From assembly GCA_910584065.1 (NCBI GenBank), contig CAJTZN010000071.1:1-11180 (forward strand): a stretch of 11,180 bases of DNA. Reading direction: 5' to 3'. Below the pieces are notes generated by a model. That model searched no databases. It saw only the letters and a program-made list of their open reading frames with translations, and had not been told where the DNA came from. Every line of letters starts with the position of its first letter. The first letter of the stretch is position 1. The position numbers and the translations under genes are program-made. Of the stretch, positions 1-5,930 are shown one piece after another. Source of the DNA: an uncultured Eubacterium sp. Lineage in GTDB: Bacteria > Bacillota > Clostridia > Lachnospirales > Lachnospiraceae.

Positions 1-1
1 T

Positions 2-1147
2 GCCGAAATGATGGAAGAAATATCAGAAACAATGTTTCTTGTGGAAGAAGAGGACGATGATGATGACGGAACACCGCCGGGAGGCGGGGGAACACCATCT
101 GCTACAGAAAATGAAACAGACGACGAGCCAGAAAACCGCGGCACGCTGATCATTGATGCAAGCTGTGTGCCGGCCGATATCGCGTATCCTACCGATCTGG
201 AACTATGCGACAGGGCGAGGAAATGGACGGAGACCATACTGGACCATTACTGGAAGGAATGCGGGCCGGTCAGAGAAAACGGAACAAAGCCGCGCACTTA
301 CCGGAAGACAGCAAGGAAGAGATTCCTGAATGTGAACAAACGGAGGAAAAAGACCACAAAAAAGATACGAAAAGAAATAAGATTCCAGCTGAACTGTATC
401 AGGCGGAATCTTGGATATATCAGGAAATATGAGGATGAGTATGGAACCGCCATCCTGCACAGGATAGAAGCCGAACGGCTGCAGACGGTAAAAATATTTG
501 AAGGACAGCAGAGGTACATGCTGGAAAACAAGGTCCACAGTGTGGAGGACAGGATCGTGAGTTTATCCCAGCCGTGGATACGGCCGATCGTGCGCGGCAA
601 GTCAAAAGCACCAACGGAATTCGGGGCGAAGATATCGATATCCGTAGTAAACGGATACACCTTTGTGGACAGGATCAGCTTTGATGCATATAACGAAGGA
701 GAGTATGAAGAGTTCAAAGCCGTAGTGGAAAAATACTATGAGAGGTTCGGGTATTATCCGGAGAGGATACTGGCAGATAAAATATACAGGAGCAGGAAAA
801 ACAGGGGATTGTGCAAAAAACTTGGCATAAAACTATCCGGGCCGAAACTAGGTAGACCGGGTAAAAACCGGAAGGAAGAAATACGACAGGAGTTAAGAGA
901 GACCGGGGAAAGGAACGCGGTAGAAGGAAAATTTGGAAACGGGAAGAGAAAACTCGGGTTAAACCTTATCATGGCCAAACTGAAGGAGACGGCAGAGAAT
1001 ATGATATGGATGGACATATTTGTTCTCAACATGGAACATTACATGAGGACATGTATTGTTTTATGTTGCGCAATTTTAGAAATGCTGAAATTTGTTTCCC
1101 TGAAAAATGATAGAAAGAGAATGGACTTGCTTGTGGTGACCTTGTAA
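2..1147 (+). CDS. DDE transposase, IS1182/IS5 superfamily (5' end outside window)
   Basis: The reading frame is open to the left edge, so the ATG at 8 is internal and not the true start. Counting from that ATG, the DDE triad is visible as D50 in LIIDAS, D257 in ILADKIYRSRKNRG and E306 in NAVEGKFGNGKRKLGL. The last motif is typical of the DDE_Tnp_1 part of IS1182/IS5 enzymes. An acidic run (E13-D20) and a Gly/Pro-rich stretch come before the first Asp and form a linker. A basic helical insert (residues about 95-140) follows it. Full-length members are usually 450-550 residues, so roughly the first 100-170, including the N-terminal DUF772-type domain, should lie upstream. The enzyme would catalyse cut-and-paste movement of the element. 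The frame is intact within the window, and nothing visible says it is inactive. The exact family is uncertain; the DDE fold is much surer. Confidence 0.85.
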   Translation, partial: AEMMEEISETMFLVEEEDDDDDGTPPGGGGTPSATENETDDEPENRGTLIIDASCVPADIAYPTDLELCDRARKWTETILDHYWKECGPVRENGTKPRTYRKTARKRFLNVNKRRKKTTKKIRKEIRFQLNCIRRNLGYIRKYEDEYGTAILHRIEAERLQTVKIFEGQQRYMLENKVHSVEDRIVSLSQPWIRPIVRGKSKAPTEFGAKISISVVNGYTFVDRISFDAYNEGEYEEFKAVVEKYYERFGYYPERILADKIYRSRKNRGLCKKLGIKLSGPKLGRPGKNRKEEIRQELRETGERNAVEGKFGNGKRKLGLNLIMAKLKETAENMIWMDIFVLNMEHYMRTCIVLCCAILEMLKFVSLKNDRKRMDLLVVTL

Positions 1148-1161
1148 GGTATTGGATTATA

Positions 1162-1179
1162 TTATTCAGCAAGCCCTAA
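1162..1179. repeat. Candidate right terminal inverted repeat of the IS
   Basis: The sequence TTATTCAGCAAGCCCTAA lies 14 bases after the transposase stop, exactly where a terminal repeat should be. It reads TTAGGGCTTGCTGAATAA from outside inward, which I recall as the style of IS1182-type ends. The partner repeat is not in the window, so this stays a candidate. Confidence 0.45.
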
Positions 1180-1183
1180 GTAG

Positions 1184-1603
1184 CCTTTACCAAGTGCAGT
1201 TCCTTCAGCTGTAGTAAATCCACCTTCTGCAATCCCAAGTAATTTGCCGGTTCTGAACAGAGAAGGCAGTGTGGTTTTTACCGCAAATGTAGATGAATCT
1301 AATAAAAATATGTTAGTGCTAAAAATCATTAATCGTTCTGGTAAGGAGATTGGAACAGGTACTCATTTTTGGTTGGAATATTATGATGGCAGTTAATGGG
1401 TGCCAGTTGGCTTTAAAAATGGCTCATACTTTTTCAAGATTTTAATTCTCATTAGAGATGGTCACGAATATACAGGAAGAATAGATCTAGAACAATATTT
1501 TGTTGGACTTCCTGATGGAATGTATCGGATTACAAAACGGGTAGATACTCCTGGAATTGTCGATCAGGGGGGAAGCATACAAACCGAGTTTATCATTCAT
1601 TGA
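1184..1603 (+). pseudogene. Remnant of a Big_14-like immunoglobulin-fold protein gene
   Basis: One frame runs from about 1184 to the TGA at 1601-1603 and is broken only by a TAA at 1394-1396. Before the stop it reads a Pro/Ser/Ala-rich linker (PSAVPSAVVNPPSAIPS) and then a beta-rich domain start with VVFTANVDESNKNMLVLKII. After the stop it continues in the same frame as WVPVGFKNGSYFF and ends with YFVGLPDGMYRITKRVDTPG. The order 'W-x-P near the middle, L-P-x-G-x-YRI-x-K near the end' fits the Big_14 bacterial Ig-like domain, which is found in secreted or membrane proteins of Clostridia, including BlaR1-type proteins. No start codon or ribosome site is present upstream, because the frame meets a TAG at 1181-1183 beside the IS end. 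I infer that the IS removed or separated the 5' part, and that a single GAA or CAA to TAA change then split the rest. Family assignment is from memory of the pattern. Confidence 0.6.
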
Positions 1604-1862
1604 GACAATTACAGGCTGGTGAGCGAAGCGAGTAAAATCGGGGGTTAAAACCCTGTCGGTGGCTTTTGTAAAGAAAAAAGGAGGGGTGTTATCAAAAAGC
1701 GGGAGCCTGTATTGGTATAATCGTCTTTCTTCCATGTCAAATTCCCGTAACTATAGTTTGAATAGCACGTTTCTGAAAAATTTATAATACTCTGGTGCAA
1801 TTTTGGTGGCAGGATAAAAAATGGACAATAAAAAAACTCGCTAAAAAAACTCAAAAAAACAC
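1604..1862. other. AT-rich intergenic stretch without a supported gene
   Basis: Together with 1863-1930 this separates the pseudogene from the 35-codon gene. It holds a short inverted stretch GAGCGAAGCGAG (about 1622-1633), an extended -10-like TGGTATAAT (1713-1721) with no good -35, and four A-tracts just upstream of the next promoter. A 33-codon GTG frame (1686-1787) exists, but its AGGAGG is only about two bases from the start codon. I see no gene here that I can defend. Confidence 0.6.
1816..1859 (+). promoter_or_regulatory. A-tract cluster (UP-element or bent DNA) upstream of the small-gene promoter
   Basis: Four A6-A7 runs lie at 1816-1821, 1830-1836, 1843-1849 and 1853-1859, the last ending four bases before the -35 at 1863. 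Centre spacings are about 14, 13 and 10 bases, so they are only partly in phase with the helix turn. A-tracts at this position commonly raise promoter strength by contacting the RNA polymerase alpha subunit. The role here is inferred from position and composition. Confidence 0.45.
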
Positions 1863-1891
1863 TTGCAATATTGTTCGTCTTGTGATAACAT
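1863..1891 (+). promoter_or_regulatory. Sigma-A-like promoter of the 35-codon gene
   Basis: A -35 TTGCAA (1863-1868) and a -10 TAACAT (1886-1891) are 17 bases apart, each matching the consensus at four of six positions. A-tracts lie directly upstream. Transcription would start near 1898 and give a short 5' leader before the ribosome site at 1915. The spacer contains TTGTTCG (1871-1877), also present in the exporter promoter at 2168-2174, but here only half of a LexA-type site. Confidence 0.5.
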
Positions 1892-1914
1892 TGTACCCAC
1901 GATAATAAATTATG

Positions 1915-1924
1915 AAAGGAGGTG
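1915..1924 (+). promoter_or_regulatory. Ribosome binding site AAAGGAGGTG, complementary to 16S rRNA end
   Basis: The ten bases AAAGGAGGTG match the perfect Shine-Dalgarno of Firmicutes and sit six bases before the ATG at 1931. It is the strongest ribosome site in the window and is the main reason for calling such a short gene. The same bases can pair with 2011-2023 inside the coding sequence, so the site may be opened or closed by RNA folding. Confidence 0.75.
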
Positions 1925-2023
1925 GACATCATGAATAAACCAACAACGATTGTTACAAACAACCATTATGATAGATTTTATGATGCGGACTTGCTGATCG
2001 GAATCCATGTTGTCCGGCCTCCT
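1917..2023 (+). promoter_or_regulatory. RNA helix that would hide the small gene's ribosome site
   Basis: AGGAGGTGGACA (1917-1928) can pair with TGTCCGGCCTCCT (2011-2023). The pairing has twelve base pairs, one G-U pair (1923 with 2017) and one bulged base (2016). The 3' strand includes the CGG CCT CCT codons for Arg29-Pro30-Pro31. A shorter competing hairpin, CGGAC (1986-1990) with GTCCG (2012-2016), uses part of the same strand. The pairing is seen directly; that it works in the cell is inference. Confidence 0.5.
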
Positions 2024-2038
2024 GTTTATTTATCCTAG
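1931..2038 (+). CDS. 35-residue peptide: leader peptide or exported peptide precursor, function unknown
   Basis: ATG at 1931 and TAG at 2036-2038 give 35 residues. The first half is polar (MNKPTTIVTNNH). A YDRFYD motif (residues 13-18) follows, then a hydrophobic DADLLIGIHVV stretch and the C-terminus RPPVYLS. There is no signal peptide, no Gly-Gly leader, no Cys and little Ser/Thr near the C-terminus, so lanthipeptide-type maturation is unlikely. I do not recognise the family. The gene has its own promoter, a 16S-perfect ribosome site and a strong terminator, and it lies directly upstream of a four-exporter operon. Two readings fit. It may be a leader peptide whose translation controls transcription past the terminator, as BmrB does for the BmrC/BmrD exporter in Bacillus subtilis. 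Or it may be a precursor exported by the downstream transporters. No peptide-modifying enzyme is present in the window. Stretches of its codons are complementary to its ribosome site and to the terminator arm, which favours the leader role. Confidence 0.6.
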   Translation: MNKPTTIVTNNHYDRFYDADLLIGIHVVRPPVYLS

Positions 2039-2106
2039 GAAAAAGTACCCTTTCTGTAGGAATACATGATAAAAACACAGGTCAGATAAAAGAAGGATTT
2101 CCGATT
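1996..2106 (+). promoter_or_regulatory. Candidate antiterminator pairing
   Basis: GATCGGAATCC (1996-2006, codons around Ile23-Gly24-Ile25 of the peptide) can pair with GGATTTCCGATT (2095-2106) in eleven base pairs with one bulged U (2098) and one G-U pair. The 3' strand is the left arm and loop edge of the terminator at 2091-2124, so the two structures exclude each other. The shared GGAATCC occurs at 2000-2006 and again in the right terminator arm (2114-2120), as expected when two strands compete for one partner. Confidence 0.5.
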
Positions 2107-2128
2107 TAATCAGGGAATCCTTCTTTTT
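2091..2128 (+). terminator. Intrinsic terminator or attenuator after the 35-codon gene
   Basis: AGAAGGATTTCC (2091-2102) pairs with GGGAATCCTTCT (2113-2124) in a twelve-base stem with one G-U pair and a ten-base loop. The T-run TTTTT (2124-2128) follows at once. It lies 52 bases after the small gene's stop and 28 bases before the -35 of the exporter promoter. It would end the small transcript, or act as a conditional attenuator if the antiterminator at 1996-2106 forms. Confidence 0.85.
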
Positions 2129-2155
2129 CGTGCTAAAAAGAATGGGCAGGACCAC

Positions 2156-2185
2156 TTGACAAAACGTTTGTTCGCATGTTAAAAT
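2156..2185 (+). promoter_or_regulatory. Sigma-A-like promoter of the exporter operon
   Basis: A perfect -35 TTGACA (2156-2161) and a -10 TAAAAT (2180-2185, five of six) are 18 bases apart. Transcription would start near 2192 and leave a 5' leader of about 53 bases. This lets the exporters be transcribed independently of the upstream terminator. The spacer is almost filled by the LexA-like site described separately. Confidence 0.75.
2161..2174 (-). promoter_or_regulatory. LexA/SOS-box-like operator in the exporter promoter
   Basis: On the - strand the sequence is CGAACAAACGTTTT. Against the Gram-positive LexA (DinR) consensus CGAACRNRYGTTYG it matches 13 of 14 positions; only the last base differs. 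It lies between the -35 and -10, so a bound repressor would block RNA polymerase. Derepression after DNA damage is the expected outcome if LexA binds. The match and position are seen; LexA binding is inferred. Confidence 0.5.
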
Positions 2186-2244
2186 GAGAGCAGATGGAAG
2201 GAACATAAGTTTGTATCGCGGGTAATGGCAGAAAGGTTATAGAA

Positions 2245-4098
2245 ATGAATAAAAAAAAGAAAGAAAAAAAGATAGGACTCGGGTTTTGGAAGACCGTAAA
2301 AAATAATTTCTGGGCGCTTTATTTTGTGTGGTCGATGAGCAAGAGTTATGTGATCCACACGTTTCTGACGAATGCGCTTGGTTACGTACAATGGGTCTTT
2401 TTCAGCGCCTATTTCATCCGTTATCTCATCCAGGCGATGACGGGCGGGGAATCCGTTTCCAGTGTGTTTTTCTACATCGGTGTGGTAGCTGCGGCCCTGT
2501 GCCTGTGGAACATATATGACGGTTATTTCGGCCGGGTAGTGCGGCCGCTGAAAGAAACCGAATTGTACCAGAAGATGTATTCCGCCCTTTACCGTAAAGC
2601 GGAAAATGTGGAACTGGAGTGTTTTGAGGATGCGGAGTTTTATAACAGGTATACGATGGCGGTCGATAACGCCTGTGATAAAATGACGAATATTGTAAGG
2701 GAACTGACGAATATGATCTGCGCGGCTGTGGCTGGCATCTCGACCTATATTTTCATGTATCAGATGGATCCGTGGATGCTTTTGTTTGTCATCTCTCCCG
2801 TCATTGGTTCTTTTGTATTTGGAACGATCATGAATAAACTGAATTTTCAGATTTATCAGAAAGTGACTCCCGACAACCGAAAAGTGGAGTATGTAAACCG
2901 CGTGATGTATCTGTCGGAATATTCAAAGGAAATGCGGCTGTCTAATATTTTCCACGTTCTGAAACGTACATACAACGAGGCGGTGAGACATCAGATCCGC
3001 ACAGTGAGATCATACATATCAAAGTTAATACCAAATGCGTTCCTGCAGTTCTATCTCTCGTACACGGTCATTTTTGAGGGTCTGCTGCTGTATGGGGCGT
3101 ATCAGACGATGGTGACGCACCGGCTGACACTGGCAGATCTGTCGATCCTGTCCAGTATGATGATCGTGGCTTCGTGGATCTTAGTCCGCATTGGAAACTC
3201 GATGATGAACTGCATCCAGAACGGTATGTTTGTCCACAATATCCGCACGTTTATGGAATATGAGGAAAAGCTTCCCGAAGATACTGATGGGATCACACCG
3301 GATGCCGAGGTTGAGAGTATTGAGTTCCGAAATGTTTCATTTTCCTATAAGGGCGGGAAAGAGATCATCCATGATCTTTCATTCCGCATCGGTAAAAATG
3401 AGTCCGTGGCGCTGGTGGGACATAATGGCGCCGGCAAATCGACGATCATTAAACTTTTGTTCCGCCTGTACGATCCGGACAGCGGTGAGATACTGGTGAA
3501 CAACCGGAATATCAAAGAGTATCAACTGGAAGAGTACCGGAATTTATTCGCGGCGGCCTTTCAGGATTATAAGATCTTTGCTTTCAGCGTGGCGGATAAC
3601 GTACTGATGGAACGGAAAGTGGATGATCCAGAGAGAGTTGTGAAAGAGGCCCTGACGCGCGCAGGCGTCTATGATAAGATCCGAAGCCTTCCCAAAGGGA
3701 TCCACACGGTGCTGACGAAAGAATTTGAGGAAGATGGCGCGGTACTTTCGGGCGGTGAATACCAGAAGGTAGTAGTGGCAAGGGCACTGGCTAATCCGGC
3801 GCCGGTGAAAGTGTTTGACGAGCCGTCGAGCGCGCTCGACCCGATCGCGGAGTATGAGTTGTTCCAGGCGATCATGGAGGAGAGTCGCGATCATATCATG
3901 TTTTTTATCTCCCACCGACTGTCTTCGGTAAAAGATGCCGATGTCGTATTTATGCTGGAAGAGGGAAGGCTGATCGAGCGGGGGACACATGAAGAACTGA
4001 TGCAGCTGGGCGGAAAATATGCGGCCATGTACCAGATGCAGGCGAGGAACTATCAGCCGGATGATACGGACTGGGAGGTGGAATGGAATGTGGATTGA
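2245..4098 (+). CDS. ABC exporter half-transporter A (membrane domain fused to ATPase)
   Basis: This 617-residue protein is a normal-length type I exporter half. A lysine-rich N-terminus (K3-K9) precedes hydrophobic segments near 36-62, 73-91, 157-175, 178-196, 271-292 and 301-318. The ATPase domain shows Walker A GHNGAGKST (392-400, K398), a Q-loop in AFQDYKIFAF, signature LSGGE (501-505), D525-E526 and switch His557 in FISHRLSS. All key residues are present. The Walker B strand is unusual, reading PVKVFDEP with a lysine where a hydrophobic residue is normal. The ATG at 2245 is preceded by GAAAGG (2230-2235). The gene is first in the operon and overlaps the next exporter, which shares the SSALDPIAEY D-loop, so an A/B heterodimer is likely. 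It would export a peptide, lipid or drug across the inner membrane; the substrate cannot be told from sequence. Two tiny frames, at 2193-2207 and 2226-2243, precede it in the leader. Confidence 0.92.
   Translation: MNKKKKEKKIGLGFWKTVKNNFWALYFVWSMSKSYVIHTFLTNALGYVQWVFFSAYFIRYLIQAMTGGESVSSVFFYIGVVAAALCLWNIYDGYFGRVVRPLKETELYQKMYSALYRKAENVELECFEDAEFYNRYTMAVDNACDKMTNIVRELTNMICAAVAGISTYIFMYQMDPWMLLFVISPVIGSFVFGTIMNKLNFQIYQKVTPDNRKVEYVNRVMYLSEYSKEMRLSNIFHVLKRTYNEAVRHQIRTVRSYISKLIPNAFLQFYLSYTVIFEGLLLYGAYQTMVTHRLTLADLSILSSMMIVASWILVRIGNSMMNCIQNGMFVHNIRTFMEYEEKLPEDTDGITPDAEVESIEFRNVSFSYKGGKEIIHDLSFRIGKNESVALVGHNGAGKSTIIKLLFRLYDPDSGEILVNNRNIKEYQLEEYRNLFAAAFQDYKIFAFSVADNVLMERKVDDPERVVKEALTRAGVYDKIRSLPKGIHTVLTKEFEEDGAVLSGGEYQKVVVARALANPAPVKVFDEPSSALDPIAEYELFQAIMEESRDHIMFFISHRLSSVKDADVVFMLEEGRLIERGTHEELMQLGGKYAAMYQMQARNYQPDDTDWEVEWNVD
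4073..4080 (+). promoter_or_regulatory. Ribosome binding site fixing the start of exporter B
   Basis: GGGAGGTG lies inside the end of exporter A, seven bases before the ATG at 4088. The earlier in-frame ATG at 4019 has no such site and would add 23 residues of arginine-rich, non-homologous sequence. The start at 4088 is therefore preferred, giving an 11-base overlap and translational coupling. Confidence 0.8.
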
Positions 4099-5899
4099 TC
4101 GAAAGAACAAAAGCAGATTATCGGTGAAGCGTACGTGTTCCAACGTTTGGTTCATGGTCAGCATCATTTTTCGCGCCTCTCCGCTGTATGGTGTGATGCT
4201 CCTCATAGAGAATATGCGGCACAATGGCATGATCTTTATTGAAACAACGGTTGGAGTGGGATACATATTGGAAGCAGTAGAGTTTGGGAAGCCATTTTCT
4301 GAAGTATTCTGGTTTTTGATCTTCCTGTTTGCCCTGTTTGCGTGTTCGGGACTTTATTCTTCTGTGTTCCATTCTGTCGTGACGGGAATGTGCATGCCGA
4401 AGATTGAAAGAAAGCTGAAATTTATGCTGTACGAAAAAGCGGGAAGTCTGGATATTGCCTGCTATGATGATCCCGAATACTATAATGAGTTTGTACTCGC
4501 GGTATCAGAGTCAAAAGAGTCGATCGACCGGACGGTGAATCTGATCGGATTGTTTGTGGCGGGACTTATCGTTTTCTTTACTTATGGAACTTATTTTTTG
4601 CTGAAAGATCCGGTTTCCGTCGTATTTGTCGTCGTATCGTTTGCCATCAGTTTCGTTGTCTACAATGTTACGAATAAGATCCGATACCGGATGAAGCTGG
4701 AGATCAATCCGCTGAACAAGAAGCGGCAGTATGTACACCGGACGTTTTATCTCAGTACTTACGCGAAAGAGCTGAGGCTGAACTGTAAGCTGTCCGGCCG
4801 GCTGCACCGTGAGTTTCAGGAGACGAACGAGAATATATACAATGTGCAGAAGAAGGTGTGCCGGAAATTGTGGGGACTGAATTTTCTGACGGATTATGTC
4901 TTTACCGACTTTATTTTTAACGGTCTGTATCTGGCGTATCTCGTGTTTCAGGCGGCTGTACGAAAAGCCATTTCCCTGAGCGGTCTCGTCGTGTTATTCA
5001 ATTCCGCCGGCAGCCTTAGAAATGGACTGCGGCTTTTGTCGGAACTTCCGCCGGCGGCGGTAGAGACCGCGCTCTATGTCGAAAAGATACGAAACTTTCT
5101 GGCATATGAAACGAAAGTAGTCAGCGAGGAAAATCTCGAGGTTCCGCAGGAAATCGGTGAGATCCGTTTTGAGGATGTTTCGTTTGCCTATAATGAGAGA
5201 GACGGAGATATCATCCATCATGTATCGTTTTCGATCGCGCCGAGGGAAAAGATCGCGCTTGTCGGCTATAATGGCGCGGGGAAGACGACGATCATCAAAC
5301 TTCTGATGAGATTGTATGACCCGACGGGCGGGAGGATCTTATTGGATGGTATTGATATACGAAAGTACGACCTGCAGCAGTACCGGAGCCGGATCGGTAC
5401 GGTATTTCAGGATTATCAGATCTATGCGGCGACCGTGGCAGAAAATGTCGTGATGGATGAGGTGCCGCCGCAGGCGGATGTGATCCCGGCGCTTCGGCAG
5501 AGTGGATTTTATAGAAGGGCTGCCGGTATGAAACACGGGGTAGAAACGGGGCTGACGAGGGAATTTGATGAGGAAGGAACCGATCTTTCCGGCGGTGAGA
5601 GCCAGAAACTTGCCGTGGCGCGCGTGTTTTATAAGGAGAGCGGGCTGATCATACTGGATGAACCTTCCAGTGCGCTTGACCCGATCGCGGAGTATCAACT
5701 TAACATGTCGATGTCAAAGGCGTCTGAGCAAAAGAGTGTCGTGTTCATTTCCCACCGGCTTTCGACGACGAGACATGCGGACCGGATTCTCATGCTGGAA
5801 CAGGGAAGGGTGATTGAGTCCGGGACACATGAAACTTTGTTGGCGCAGGCTGGCAAATACGCGGAGATGTGGCAGGCACAGGCGAGTAAATATATATGA
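4088..5899 (+). CDS. ABC exporter half-transporter B (membrane domain fused to ATPase)
   Basis: Starting at 4088 the protein has 603 residues. Hydrophobic segments begin near residues 20 and 73 (VFWFLIFLFALFACSGLYSSVF), with a pair in the 155-195 region and another near 270-320. The ATPase domain has Walker A GYNGAGKTT (393-401, K399), VFQDYQIYAA, signature LSGGE (500-504), D524-E525 and His556 in FISHRLSTT. All catalytic residues are intact, so unlike some heterodimers neither site is visibly degenerate. It resembles exporter A in layout and in the motifs GAGK(S/T)TIIKLL, FQDY and SSALDPIAEY. It overlaps A by 11 bases and is followed by a 31-base gap. I infer that A and B form one heterodimeric exporter. 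The substrate is unknown. Similar exporters accompany both peptide clusters and drug-efflux operons, which the sequence alone cannot separate. Confidence 0.9.
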   Translation: MWIDRKNKSRLSVKRTCSNVWFMVSIIFRASPLYGVMLLIENMRHNGMIFIETTVGVGYILEAVEFGKPFSEVFWFLIFLFALFACSGLYSSVFHSVVTGMCMPKIERKLKFMLYEKAGSLDIACYDDPEYYNEFVLAVSESKESIDRTVNLIGLFVAGLIVFFTYGTYFLLKDPVSVVFVVVSFAISFVVYNVTNKIRYRMKLEINPLNKKRQYVHRTFYLSTYAKELRLNCKLSGRLHREFQETNENIYNVQKKVCRKLWGLNFLTDYVFTDFIFNGLYLAYLVFQAAVRKAISLSGLVVLFNSAGSLRNGLRLLSELPPAAVETALYVEKIRNFLAYETKVVSEENLEVPQEIGEIRFEDVSFAYNERDGDIIHHVSFSIAPREKIALVGYNGAGKTTIIKLLMRLYDPTGGRILLDGIDIRKYDLQQYRSRIGTVFQDYQIYAATVAENVVMDEVPPQADVIPALRQSGFYRRAAGMKHGVETGLTREFDEEGTDLSGGESQKLAVARVFYKESGLIILDEPSSALDPIAEYQLNMSMSKASEQKSVVFISHRLSTTRHADRILMLEQGRVIESGTHETLLAQAGKYAEMWQAQASKYI

Positions 5900-5930
5900 T
5901 GCCGCAGGGCAAAAGTAAGGATCAGATAGA

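Larger units (their letters stand above)
1..1179 (+). mobile_element. Right part of an IS1182/IS5-superfamily insertion sequence
   Basis: The segment carries the catalytic part and C-terminus of a DDE transposase. It appears to end at the motif TTATTCAGCAAGCCCTAA (1162-1179), whose reverse complement TTAGGGCTTGCTGAATAA looks like the terminal inverted repeat of elements of this family. The left end lies outside the window, so neither the matching left repeat nor a target-site duplication can be seen. The boundary at 1179 is inferred from the motif and from the start of unrelated pseudogene sequence at about 1184. Confidence 0.65.

Noticed and set aside
1162..1329. A minus-strand frame of about 55 codons ending in LGKGYLGLAE, overlapping the IS end and the pseudogene
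   Set aside because: It has no ribosome site. Its upper half is antisense to the better-supported Ig-like domain, and its end is simply the IS terminal motif read as codons.
1686..1787. A 33-codon frame starting at GTG 1686 after an AGGAGG-like run
   Set aside because: The ribosome site lies about two bases from the start codon, which is too close. The later ATG at 1734 has no site, and the composition is unremarkable.
1931..2038. A Gly-Gly leader bacteriocin or lanthipeptide reading of the 35-residue peptide
   Set aside because: There is no Gly-Gly or Gly-Ala cleavage motif, no Cys, only one Ser at the very end, and no modification enzyme or C39 peptidase domain in the exporters.
2036..2089. 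Readthrough of the peptide past TAG 2036 and TAG 2057, continuing in frame to TAA 2087
   Set aside because: It would need two stop readthroughs. No pyrrolysine or selenocysteine element is visible, and the continuation is short.
4019..4087. An upstream ATG start for exporter B
   Set aside because: It would add an arginine-rich segment that overlaps the end of exporter A out of frame, with no ribosome site. The ATG at 4088 has GGGAGGTG at ideal distance.
3544..4266. A 240-codon minus-strand frame across the end of exporter A and the start of exporter B
   Set aside because: It is antisense to two confidently assigned ATPase and membrane genes, rich in His and Arg as shadow frames are, and lacks a recognisable domain.
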